Shown here: one piece after another, positions 7,578-14,920 of the stretch
Layout: the number at the start of each line of letters is the position of its first letter
Position numbering within the stretch: position 1 is the first letter of the stretch
Assembly: GCA_046160485.1 (NCBI GenBank)
Contig: JBJXGV010000035.1
Span: 1 to 41,353, forward strand
Length of the DNA stretch: 41,353 nt
Reading direction: 5' to 3'
DNA from: JBJXGV01 sp046160485
GTDB lineage: Bacteria > Orphanbacterota > Orphanbacteria > JBJXGV01
Notes under the pieces: generated by a model
Told to the model about the DNA's origin: nothing
Databases searched by the model: none
Seen by the model: only the letters and a program-made list of their open reading frames with translations
Made by a program: the position numbers and the translations under genes

Positions 7578-8587
7578 CTCCCGCGCGAGTGCTCGCGCAG
7601 CGCGTCGAGCTTCTGAAGCGCTCGCCCCGAATCGATCGCCTCGGCGGCAATGCGCGCGCCGTCGAGCAGCGTGACCGCTTCTCCGGTCACGTAGATCGCC
7701 GCCGCGGCGTTGGCGAGCGCCATGTCGCGCTGCGGGCCCAACTCGCCGGCTAGAATCCGGCGCGCGATCGTCGCGTTCTCGGCAGGCTCGCCGCCGAGCA
7801 CCGTTTCGATCGGCGCTTCTTCCATGCCGAAGTCGCGCGGGCGCACGACGCGCGTCCGCACCTCGCCGCCGGAAACCTCGGCCACGAGCGTCTCCCCCGC
7901 GAGGGAGATCTCGTCGATGCCGCCGGTGCCGTGCACGACGAGCGCGCGCTTCGTGCCGAGATCGCGCAACACGCACGCAACCGGCTCGACCAGCGACCCG
8001 TCGTAGACACCGAGGAGTTGATAACACGCGCCCGCGGGATTCGTGAGCGGCCCGAGAATATTGAAGATCGTGCGCACACCGATCTCTTGCCGTGGGCCGA
8101 CCGCGAATTTCATGGCGCCGTGAAGCAGCGGCGCGAAGAGGAATGCGATGCCGATGCGATCGAGCGCGATTTCGGAGCGCTGCCGCGACATGCGGATGTC
8201 GACGCCGAGCGCCTCCAGAACGTTCGCGCTCCCGGAGCGGCTCGACACCGCGTAATTGCCATGCTTGGCGACGCGGCATCCCGCACCTGCGGCGATGAAC
8301 GCGGCGACCGTCGAAACGTTGAACGTGCCGCGCCCGTCGCCGCCCATGCCGCACGTGTCGATCACCTCGCGCCCGCGCGTGTCGACACGCGTCACCTTGT
8401 CGCGCATCACGCGCGCCGCGCCGAGGATCTCGTTCGCGGTCTCGCCTTTCAGACGCAGCGCGGTGATGAACGACGCGATCTGCGCGTCCGTCGCCTTGCC
8501 GGTCATGATGATCTCCATCGCCTCGCGCGATTCGTCTTCGGTCAGGTTCTGGCGATCGATCACTTTGCGTATGTGCGGCTTGAGCAC
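7574..8587 (-). CDS. trpD: Anthranilate phosphoribosyltransferase
   Basis: Transfers phosphoribose from PRPP to anthranilate, the second step of tryptophan synthesis. The 337-aa length matches stand-alone TrpD. Visible motifs are DTCGMGGDGRGTFNVST (PRPP/glycine loop, with GMGG in place of the commoner GTGG), KHGNYAVSS with the anthranilate-binding region, and ILGPLTNP. The GTG start has GGAGG five bases upstream; the longer ATG version adds an Arg-rich tail with no family similarity. It is the first gene of trpDCFB and is preceded by a leader hairpin and a candidate promoter facing away from the kynurenine-side SDR operon. Confidence 0.95.
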   Translation of the reverse strand: MLKPHIRKVIDRQNLTEDESREAMEIIMTGKATDAQIASFITALRLKGETANEILGAARVMRDKVTRVDTRGREVIDTCGMGGDGRGTFNVSTVAAFIAAGAGCRVAKHGNYAVSSRSGSANVLEALGVDIRMSRQRSEIALDRIGIAFLFAPLLHGAMKFAVGPRQEIGVRTIFNILGPLTNPAGACYQLLGVYDGSLVEPVACVLRDLGTKRALVVHGTGGIDEISLAGETLVAEVSGGEVRTRVVRPRDFGMEEAPIETVLGGEPAENATIARRILAGELGPQRDMALANAAAAIYVTGEAVTLLDGARIAAEAIDSGRALQKLDALREHSRGS

Positions 8588-8609
8588 GCTCGCCTCCGGA
8601 AGAGGTCCC

Positions 8610-8628
8610 CGCGGCCGGCGCGGCCGCG
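8610..8628 (-). promoter_or_regulatory. Leader hairpin upstream of trpD
   Basis: A perfect 7-bp stem (CGCGGCC/GGCCGCG) with a 5-nt loop lies between the candidate trpD promoter and the GGAGG ribosome binding site. It would sit at or near the 5' end of the trpDCFB transcript. There is no U-run after it and no Trp-codon leader peptide, so a classical attenuator is not supported. An mRNA-stabilising or protein-binding element remains possible. Confidence 0.4.
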
Positions 8629-8633
8629 CGGCT

Positions 8634-8662
8634 ACAGTACCACACGCGGCGCACTCGAATCC
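8634..8662 (-). promoter_or_regulatory. Candidate promoter of trpDCFB
   Basis: GGATTC and TACTGT are 17 bp apart on the minus strand, with TGG directly before the -10 box (extended -10). The predicted transcript start is near 8627, giving a leader of about 40 nt that contains the hairpin and the GGAGG site. The -35 match is only fair. Confidence 0.4.
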
Positions 8663-8693
8663 CGCGCGTGCGCGCGGCGCGAAGCGCGTCGTG

Positions 8694-8722
8694 TTGATCG
8701 CCCTCCGTTGCCGCAGTATCAT
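8694..8722 (+). promoter_or_regulatory. Promoter of the SDR-AMSDH-deaminase operon, probably leaderless
   Basis: TTGATC and TATCAT are separated by 17 bp. The -10 box ends 8 bp before the ATG of the SDR gene, so transcription should begin at or within a base or two of the start codon. No Shine-Dalgarno sequence is present, which agrees with a leaderless mRNA. Confidence 0.6.
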
Positions 8723-8730
8723 CGCCGGCC

Positions 8731-9537
8731 ATGAACGGCACGGATGCGACCGAGTTGCCTCTTGCAGGACGGCGAGCGCTCGTCTGCGGCGCGAGCCAAG
8801 GGATCGGGCGAGCGTGCGCCGAGGAGATCGCGAGGCTCGGTGCGCGCGTCACGCTCTTCGCGCGCAACGAGGCGGCGCTGCGCGCAGCGCTCGCTACGCT
8901 TCCCGCGCGCGCCGGCGCGGACCACGAAGTTCTCGTCGCCGACTTCTCCGATCCCGCCGCGGTGGATGCTGCGATCCGCGGGCATCTCGGCCCGGCGGGC
9001 GCGATCGAAATCCTCGTGAACAACACGGGAGGCCCGCCCGGCGGACCCGCGCTCGCGGCGCGCGCCGAGGAGTTCCTTGCTGCGTTCTCGAGCCACCTCC
9101 TCTGCAATCAGCTTCTCGCGCAGGCGCTCGTCCCGGGAATGAAAGAGAAGCGGTACGGGCGCATCGTCAATCTCATCTCGACATCGGTGAAGCAGCCGAT
9201 CCGCGGGCTCGGCGTGTCGAATACGATCCGCGCGGCCGTTGCGAACTGGGCGAAAACGCTGGCTGCCGAGGTTGCGCCGTTCGGCATCACCGTGAACAAC
9301 GTGCTGCCGGGCGCGACACGCACGGCGCGCCTCGATGCGCTCGTCGCGGCGAAGGCGCGCGCCACGGGCGAGAGCACCGCCGACGTCGAAGCGAAGATGA
9401 TCGCCGAGATTCCGGCGGGACGATTCGCGGAGGCGCGAGAGGTCGCGGCCGCCGTGGGCTTTCTCGCGTCTCCGAGCGCGGGGTACATCACGGGAATCAA
9501 CGTCCCCGTCGACGGCGGCCGCACCGCGTGCCTGTGA
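8731..9537 (+). CDS. Atypical short-chain dehydrogenase/reductase of the kynurenine cluster
   Basis: A 268-aa Rossmann-fold SDR. The nucleotide-binding GASQGIG (about 20-26) and NNTGG (about 97-101) are intact, and the C-terminal PVDGG is normal. The catalytic YxxxK is absent: at that position (about 163-167) the sequence reads SNTIR, followed by AAVANWAKTL. FabG-like SDRs of this subgroup with SNxxR are annotated as 3-oxoacyl-ACP reductases, but their chemistry is not established by motif. It is first in an operon with 2-aminomuconate-semialdehyde dehydrogenase and a RidA-type deaminase, joined to the former by a GTGA overlap. The inferred role is a redox step on an aminomuconate- or oxalocrotonate-level intermediate. 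Confidence 0.85.
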   Translation: MNGTDATELPLAGRRALVCGASQGIGRACAEEIARLGARVTLFARNEAALRAALATLPARAGADHEVLVADFSDPAAVDAAIRGHLGPAGAIEILVNNTGGPPGGPALAARAEEFLAAFSSHLLCNQLLAQALVPGMKEKRYGRIVNLISTSVKQPIRGLGVSNTIRAAVANWAKTLAAEVAPFGITVNNVLPGATRTARLDALVAAKARATGESTADVEAKMIAEIPAGRFAEAREVAAAVGFLASPSAGYITGINVPVDGGRTACL

Positions 9538-10994
9538 GTCTGACCAAGCTCCCGAACTACATCGCCGGGGCGCTCGTCGAACCCGAGTCGCGCGACTACA
9601 TCGAGAATGTCGATCCTGCGACGGGGCGCGCGAGCGCGCTCACGCCCGATAGCGATGCGCGCGACATCGAGCGCGCCGTCGCCGCCGCAAGCGCGGCGTT
9701 CGCGTCGTGGTCGCGCACGCCCGCCGAGTCGCGTTCGCGCATGCTGCTCGCAATCGCCGATCTCATCGAGGAGCGCGCCGAGGCGTTCGCGCGAGACGAA
9801 TCCTCCGACACGGGCAAGCCGCTCGCGCTTGCGCGATCGATGGACATCCCGCGCGCCGTCGCGAACTTCCGCTTCTTCGCGACGGCGATTCTTCACGCCG
9901 CCTCTGAGTTTCACGCGACCGACGATCGCGCGATCAACTACACGCTGCGGCGGCCGCGCGGCGTCGCGGGTCTCATCTCGCCCTGGAACCTTCCGCTCTA
10001 CCTCTTGTCGTGGAAGATCGCGCCCGCGCTCGCGACCGGGAACACGGCGGTCGCGAAGCCGTCGGAGCTCACGCCGGTCACGGCAAACCGCCTCTCGGAG
10101 ATCTGCATCGAAGCGGGGCTGCCGGCGGGCGTCTTGAACATCGTGCACGGAACGGGCTCGAAAGCCGGTGCGGCGCTCGTCGCGCATCGCGCCGTGGGGA
10201 CGATATCGTTTACGGGCGGCACGCTCACCGGCGCGGAAATCGCGCGCATCGCGGCGCCGCGCTTCGCGAAGCTCGCGCTGGAACTCGGCGGCAAGAACCC
10301 GACGGTTATCTTCGCCGACGCCAATCTCGACGCCGCGCTGGAGACGACGCTTCGGTCGTCGTTCTCGAATCAGGGGCAGATCTGTCTGTGCGGTTCGCGG
10401 CTCTTCGTCGAGGCGCCTGTGTACGAGTCGTTCGTCGAGCGCTTCGTCGCGGCAGCGCGCGCGCTCGTCGTCGGCGATCCGCTCGACCCGGCGACGCAGC
10501 AAGGCGCGCTCGTTTCGCGCGCGCACGCGGATAAGGTGGCGCGTTACGTCGCGCTCGCGAAGGAGGAAGGCGGCCGCATCCTCTGCGGCGGGGCGCCGCC
10601 CGCGCGACTCCCCGACCGCTGTCGCGATGGATTCTTCTTCGAACCGACCGTGATCGCCGGACTCGACGCCGCGTGCCGCGTCAATCAAGAAGAGATCTTC
10701 GGCCCCGTGGTAACGATCGCGCCATTTCACGCCGACGATGACGCGATCGCGCTCGCGAACGCCACGCCGTACGGACTCGCGGCGTCGCTCTGGACGGAAA
10801 ACCTCTCGCGCGCGCACCGGCTCGCCGACGCGATCGCATGCGGCACCGTGTGGATCAACTGCTGGCTTCTGCGCGATCTGCGCGTTCCGTTCGGCGGCAT
10901 GCGCCAGAGCGGCGTCGGCCGCGAGGGCGGCGACGAAGCGCTCCGATTCTTCACCGAGCCGAAGAACGTCTGCGTGGCGACGGGGCCGGCATGA
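9534..10994 (+). CDS. 2-aminomuconic semialdehyde dehydrogenase
   Basis: NAD-dependent ALDH-superfamily enzyme expected to oxidise 2-aminomuconate 6-semialdehyde to 2-aminomuconate. The 486-aa protein has SPWNLPLY with the catalytic-site Asn (about 152), KPSELTP for cofactor binding, the general base in LELGGKNP (Glu about 250) and the nucleophile in NQGQICLCGSR (Cys about 284). QEEIFGPVV and PFGGMRQSGVGREGG are also canonical. Family motifs alone would fit hydroxymuconic semialdehyde dehydrogenase too; the ACMSD and HAO genes nearby decide the assignment. The GTG start overlaps the SDR stop as GTGA. A second GTG two codons earlier is possible. Confidence 0.85.
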   Translation: MSLTKLPNYIAGALVEPESRDYIENVDPATGRASALTPDSDARDIERAVAAASAAFASWSRTPAESRSRMLLAIADLIEERAEAFARDESSDTGKPLALARSMDIPRAVANFRFFATAILHAASEFHATDDRAINYTLRRPRGVAGLISPWNLPLYLLSWKIAPALATGNTAVAKPSELTPVTANRLSEICIEAGLPAGVLNIVHGTGSKAGAALVAHRAVGTISFTGGTLTGAEIARIAAPRFAKLALELGGKNPTVIFADANLDAALETTLRSSFSNQGQICLCGSRLFVEAPVYESFVERFVAAARALVVGDPLDPATQQGALVSRAHADKVARYVALAKEEGGRILCGGAPPARLPDRCRDGFFFEPTVIAGLDAACRVNQEEIFGPVVTIAPFHADDDAIALANATPYGLAASLWTENLSRAHRLADAIACGTVWINCWLLRDLRVPFGGMRQSGVGREGGDEALRFFTEPKNVCVATGPA

Positions 10995-11422
10995 GCGGCC
11001 GCGAAGAGAATCCGAACTTCGTGAGCCAGCGCGCCCCCGAGCCGGTGGGCGCGTTTCCGCACGCGAAGCGCGTCGGAAATCTCCTCTTCCTCTCCGGCAT
11101 CGGCCCGCGCGTGCGCGGCAAGAAAGAAATCCCGGGCGTTACTCTCGACCCGGAAGGCCACGTCGCGTCGTACGACATCGAAACACAATGCCTCGCCGTC
11201 TTCCAGAATGTACGGACCGTTCTCGAAGACGCCGGCTCGAGCTGGGAGCGCATCGTCGACGTCACCGTGTTCCTCACGAACATGAAGGCCGACTTCCCGG
11301 CGTTCAACAAACTCTACGCCGAACACTTCGCCGCGAATCAACCGACGCGCACGACGATCGAGGTGAACTGTCTGCCGACGCCGATCGCGATCGAATTGAA
11401 AGTCATCGCGACGATCGGCTAG
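10991..11422 (+). CDS. RidA-family protein, probable 2-aminomuconate deaminase
   Basis: A 143-aa YjgF/YER057c/UK114 fold protein. FLSGIGPR replaces the usual SGQIP region, VDVTVFLTNMKADFPAFN matches the helix-strand core, and TRTTIEV plus AIELKVIA hold the conserved Arg and Glu of the ligand pocket. Bacterial 2-aminomuconate deaminase (AmnD/NbaF) belongs to this family and releases ammonia to give 4-oxalocrotonate. Here the gene is joined by ATGA to the enzyme that makes 2-aminomuconate, which makes that role likely. A general RidA imine hydrolase is the alternative. Confidence 0.82.
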   Translation: MSGREENPNFVSQRAPEPVGAFPHAKRVGNLLFLSGIGPRVRGKKEIPGVTLDPEGHVASYDIETQCLAVFQNVRTVLEDAGSSWERIVDVTVFLTNMKADFPAFNKLYAEHFAANQPTRTTIEVNCLPTPIAIELKVIATIG

Positions 11423-11461
11423 CGCTCGTCGGAACGCATTCCTCGCGCGCGATGGGCGCTA
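11420..11461. other. Inverted repeat spanning two convergent stop codons
   Basis: TAGCGC (11420-11425) and GCGCTA (11456-11461) form a perfect 6-bp inverted repeat. Its outer ends are the stop codons of the deaminase gene (plus) and tryptophan dioxygenase (minus). It could act as a weak bidirectional terminator, but the 30-nt loop and lack of T-runs make this doubtful. Confidence 0.25.
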
Positions 11462-12253
11462 CAGCCTGTGCCGAATCGCCCAGAGATCCGGAAAGAGCGG
11501 GCGGAAGAGAGACGCCTTCAAGAACTCGACGCCCGGCGAGCCGCCGGTGCCGCGTTTATTGCCGATCGTGCGCTCGACCATCTTCACGTGATGGTAGCGC
11601 CACTCCTGCAACCCTTCGTCGAAGTCGATCATCAACTCGAGCAGGATCGCCACGTCGGGATATGTGCGATAGAGATGGAGGACGCCATCTTGCACCTCAT
11701 CGTTCGGGACGGCGGCCTGCGTGATGTCGCGCGTACGGATCGCCTCCGGAAGCGCAACGCCGCGATGCGCGAGGAAATCGTAGAACGCGTCGAGCACCGA
11801 GCGTTCGTGTAGGCGCCGCTCGAGCACCGCGCGCCCCGGCGTACCCGCCTCGTGATATCGCAGCATCTCGGCGCGCTTGTAGCCGAGCGCGAACTCCACT
11901 TCGCGAAACTGCGCCGACTGAAACCCCGACGACTCTTCGAGCCGGTCGCGAAACGCGAGAAACGACATCGGCGTCATCGTCTCGAGAATGTCGAGCTGCC
12001 CGACGAGCGTCTTCATCACCATCCGCACGCGTTTGAGCGTGGAGATCGCGGAGAAGAGATCGTTGCGCGACAAATCCGGCTTGAGCTTGTCGAACTCGAA
12101 GAGAAGCAGCTTGAACCAGAGCTCGTAAACCTGGTGGATCACGATGAAGAGCATCTCGTCGTGCTCCACGGGCTCGGTTCTCGGCGACTGGACCGCGAGG
12201 AGTTCGTCGAGCCGCAGATACGACGAGTAGGTCTGCTTCGGAGAGTCGCTCAT
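11459..12253 (-). CDS. kynA: Tryptophan 2,3-dioxygenase
   Basis: Haem enzyme opening the indole ring of L-tryptophan to N-formylkynurenine, the first step of the kynurenine pathway. The 264-aa length matches bacterial TDO. FIVIHQVYELWFK carries the active-site His (about 40), FRDRL the carboxylate-binding Arg, and EWRYHHVKMVER the proximal haem His (about 222). IGNKRGTGGS is the family C-terminal signature. The ATG start has AAAGGA eight bases upstream. It is the last gene of the HAO-ACMSD-kynU-kmo-TDO run, 55 bp after kmo. No formamidase gene for the next step is present in the window. Confidence 0.95.
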   Translation of the reverse strand: MSDSPKQTYSSYLRLDELLAVQSPRTEPVEHDEMLFIVIHQVYELWFKLLLFEFDKLKPDLSRNDLFSAISTLKRVRMVMKTLVGQLDILETMTPMSFLAFRDRLEESSGFQSAQFREVEFALGYKRAEMLRYHEAGTPGRAVLERRLHERSVLDAFYDFLAHRGVALPEAIRTRDITQAAVPNDEVQDGVLHLYRTYPDVAILLELMIDFDEGLQEWRYHHVKMVERTIGNKRGTGGSPGVEFLKASLFRPLFPDLWAIRHRL

Positions 12254-12262
12254 GGCGTGGTC

Positions 12263-12274
12263 CTTTCGCGAAAG
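12263..12274. promoter_or_regulatory. Perfect palindrome at the tryptophan dioxygenase ribosome binding site
   Basis: CTTTCGCGAAAG is a perfect 12-bp palindrome in the kmo-TDO gap whose end merges into the AAAGGA ribosome binding site of the dioxygenase gene. It could be an operator half-site pair or a small hairpin over the ribosome binding site, or chance in GC-rich DNA. Confidence 0.25.
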
Positions 12275-12308
12275 AAGTGGCGCGCGTTCGATCGGTGAGC
12301 GCGCATCG

Positions 12309-13640
12309 TCATCGAGTCGCAAGCACCGCCGCCGCGGCGAGAAGCGCGAGCGCAACGCCAGCGACGACGGCTGCGCGGCGGATCGCGGCCCACTGCGCGC
12401 GATCGCGGCGTACCGCCTCGGCGTACGGGATGCGCGTAAACGACACCATCGTGTAGAGCGGAACGAACCAGCGCGGGAAAAGCCAGTGGAGAATCTTCTC
12501 GACGCGCTTCTTCACGAGAAACGCGCGCGATGCAACGTGATCACGCATCTCGTAGAAGTTCGCGACCGCCAAATCCGCGAGCGCGTCGACGTTTTCTTTC
12601 CGCGAGCGCTCGTACTCGGCGAACGCGCCCTCGAAATCGTCGCCGTGCGCGCGGAGGCAATCGTCGAGCACCACGCAGTCTTCGAACGACGCGTTCGCGC
12701 CTTGCCCGTAGAACGGCACGACGGCGTGGGCCGCATCGCCGAGGAGAACCACGCGGCCTGCGCGGCGCCACGGCCAGCAGCGAATGGTGACGAGCGCGGA
12801 AGTCGGATTGCGAAAGTAGTCCTGCGCGAGCGTCGGCATGAGCGGCAGCGCATCGGGAAACACATCGCGGAAGTACGCGACGACTTCGGCCTCGGTTCGG
12901 AGCGCCGCGAAACTGTTCGGCCCCTCGAGCGCCCAGAAGAGAGTACACGTGTACGAGCCGTCGTGATTGGGGAGCGCGATCATCATGAAACCGCCGCGCG
13001 GCCAGATGTGAAGCGCGCGCTCCGCGAGCTGAAAGCGGCCGCCCGGACCGGCGGGAATGACGAGTTCCTTGTAGCCATGGTCGAGATACGTTTGCGAGTA
13101 GTTGAAACTTTCGAGCCGCTGCATCTGCGCGCGGACGGCGGAAAACGCGCCGTCGGCGCCGATCACCGCGTCCGCGCCGGCCTCGGTGACCGCGCCGCTC
13201 TCGGCATCGACGAACTCGGCGCGAGCGTTTTCCAAATCCACGCTCCGGCACCGCTGCCCGAAGTGAACGCGCACGTTCGGCATCGCCTCGGCCTTCTCGA
13301 TAAGCCGCCTGTTGAGGCCGCCACGCGAGACCGAGTGGATCGCCTGCCCCTTCTGCGTGCCGTACGGCTGAAACGTCAGCTCGCCGCGAGCGGAGTGCAT
13401 CATGCGGCCTTCCATCGGAACGGAGATCGCGAGAATCTCGTCGCGCAGCCCCGCGCGCTCGAGTGCATGGAAACCGCGCGCCGAGATGGCGAGGTTGATC
13501 GAGCGCCCCTCGAGCGCGCGGCCGCGTCGCGGGTCGGCACGGCGCTCGTAGAGATCGACCTCGTAGCCCGCGCGGCCGAGATAGATCGTCATGAGCGCAC
13601 CGCCGAGCCCGCCTCCGACGACGACGAAGCGGCGGCTCAT
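12309..13640 (-). CDS. kmo: Kynurenine 3-monooxygenase
   Basis: FAD-dependent aromatic hydroxylase converting L-kynurenine to 3-hydroxykynurenine with NADPH and O2. The 443-aa protein has N-terminal VVVGGGLGGAL (dinucleotide fold), LEGRSINLA with the substrate/flavin region, GADGAFSAVR and LLGDAAHAVVPFYGQGANASFEDC (FAD-binding GD motif). The last roughly 20 residues are a hydrophobic segment, as in membrane-anchored KMO. The start chosen overlaps the kynureninase stop as ATGA; another ATG five codons upstream is possible. Confidence 0.95.
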   Translation of the reverse strand: MSRRFVVVGGGLGGALMTIYLGRAGYEVDLYERRADPRRGRALEGRSINLAISARGFHALERAGLRDEILAISVPMEGRMMHSARGELTFQPYGTQKGQAIHSVSRGGLNRRLIEKAEAMPNVRVHFGQRCRSVDLENARAEFVDAESGAVTEAGADAVIGADGAFSAVRAQMQRLESFNYSQTYLDHGYKELVIPAGPGGRFQLAERALHIWPRGGFMMIALPNHDGSYTCTLFWALEGPNSFAALRTEAEVVAYFRDVFPDALPLMPTLAQDYFRNPTSALVTIRCWPWRRAGRVVLLGDAAHAVVPFYGQGANASFEDCVVLDDCLRAHGDDFEGAFAEYERSRKENVDALADLAVANFYEMRDHVASRAFLVKKRVEKILHWLFPRWFVPLYTMVSFTRIPYAEAVRRDRAQWAAIRRAAVVAGVALALLAAAAVLATR

Positions 13641-14920
13641 CGGGCCTCGAGACATTCGGCGAAGATCTGCGCGAAGCGGCGCGCGTCATCGAACGAGTTG
13701 TAGAGCGGCACGGGCGCGACGCGAATAACGTCGGGATCGCGGAAGTCGCCGATCGCCCCGCGCGCGGCGAGTGCGTCGAACACGCGCCGCGCGCCGTCGC
13801 GCAATCGGAGCGAGAGCTGCGCTCCGCGCGCATCGTGCGCGGAGGGCGTGATGATCTCGAAGCGGTCGCTCGGAATCGCGCGGAGCAGCCGCTCGAGATA
13901 GCTAGTCAGTTGCACCGACTTGTTTCGTAACGGCGCGCTGCCTGCTTCGTCGAAGAGCGCAAGCGACGCGCGCAGAGGCGCCATCGCGAGAATCGGCGGA
14001 TTCGAAACCTGCCATCCGTCGGCGCCGGCACGCGGCGCGAACTCGACATTCGTTCGCATCTCGAATCGTGTCGACGGATCGTTCCCCCACCACCCGGCAA
14101 GGCGCGGCAGGTCGACGGAACGCGCGTGCCGCTCGTGCACGAAGCAGCCCGCGATCGCACCCGGCCCGGCATTCAGATACTTGTACGAGCACCAGACTGC
14201 GAAATCCGCATTCCAATCGTGAAGCGAGAGCGGCGCGTTTCCCGCGGCGTGGGCGAGGTCGAATCCGACGGCGCACCCGTGTTCGTGCGCCGCGCGCGCA
14301 ATGCGTTCCATCTCGAAGAGCTGCCCCGTGAGATAGTGAACGCCGCCGAACAACACGAGCGCGATCTCGCCGCCGCGTTCCGAAAGGAGCGCCTCGATAT
14401 CGTCCGTGCGGATCGCGCGCTCCCCCGCGCGCGGCGCAGCGAAGAGAAGCGCGTTCCCGGGATCGTAGCCGTGAAACCGCAGCTGCGACTGAACGGCGTA
14501 GAGATCGGACGGGAACGGATCGGCTTCAAGAAGGATCTTGTGGCGCTCGCGCGTCGGCCGGTAAAAACTCGTCATCATCAGATGAAGATTCACGGTGAGG
14601 CTGTTCATCATCACGACCTCGCCGGGGAGCGCGCCGACGAGACGCGCGCCCGCTTCGCGAAACACCTCGTGATACGAGTACCACGGCGTACGCGCGTCGA
14701 AGTGCGCGTCGACCGCAAGGCGCGCCCAGTCGTCGAGTTCCTGCTCGACCAATGCGCGCGCCGCCTTCGGCATAAGACCGAGCGAGTTACCGCAGAGGTA
14801 GATGAGCGGCGTGCCATCGGCGCCGCGCGGTATGTGGAAGCGCTCGCGGAAGTGCGCGAGGGAATCCTGCGCGTCGAGCGACCTCGCGAAGTCCTCCGAA
14901 CTTTCCGCGTGCGCGCTCAT
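13637..14920 (-). CDS. kynU: Kynureninase
   Basis: PLP enzyme cleaving 3-hydroxykynurenine (and kynurenine) to 3-hydroxyanthranilate (or anthranilate) and alanine. The 427-aa length is typical. YLCGNSLGLMP is the N-terminal family signature, FDLAHAAGN holds the PLP-binding Asp, and WCSYKYLNAGPG holds the Schiff-base Lys (about 247). LAGWWGND follows as expected. Its start overlaps the ACMSD stop as ATGA and its stop overlaps kmo as ATGA, so the three genes are probably translated together. Confidence 0.96.
   Translation of the reverse strand: MSAHAESSEDFARSLDAQDSLAHFRERFHIPRGADGTPLIYLCGNSLGLMPKAARALVEQELDDWARLAVDAHFDARTPWYSYHEVFREAGARLVGALPGEVVMMNSLTVNLHLMMTSFYRPTRERHKILLEADPFPSDLYAVQSQLRFHGYDPGNALLFAAPRAGERAIRTDDIEALLSERGGEIALVLFGGVHYLTGQLFEMERIARAAHEHGCAVGFDLAHAAGNAPLSLHDWNADFAVWCSYKYLNAGPGAIAGCFVHERHARSVDLPRLAGWWGNDPSTRFEMRTNVEFAPRAGADGWQVSNPPILAMAPLRASLALFDEAGSAPLRNKSVQLTSYLERLLRAIPSDRFEIITPSAHDARGAQLSLRLRDGARRVFDALAARGAIGDFRDPDVIRVAPVPLYNSFDDARRFAQIFAECLEAR

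Noticed and set aside
8588..8730. Tryptophan attenuator with leader peptide before trpD
   Set aside because: No short frame with Trp codons and no U-run after the hairpin.
7578..9107. Upstream extension of the trpC frame as one large protein
   Set aside because: The frame is open through trpD but its translation is low-complexity Arg/Ala-rich; only the part from the CTGA overlap onward matches a family.
8256..9533. Upstream extension of the aldehyde dehydrogenase frame to 912 residues
   Set aside because: It runs in a wrong frame through trpD antisense and the SDR gene; the ALDH family begins at the GTGA overlap.
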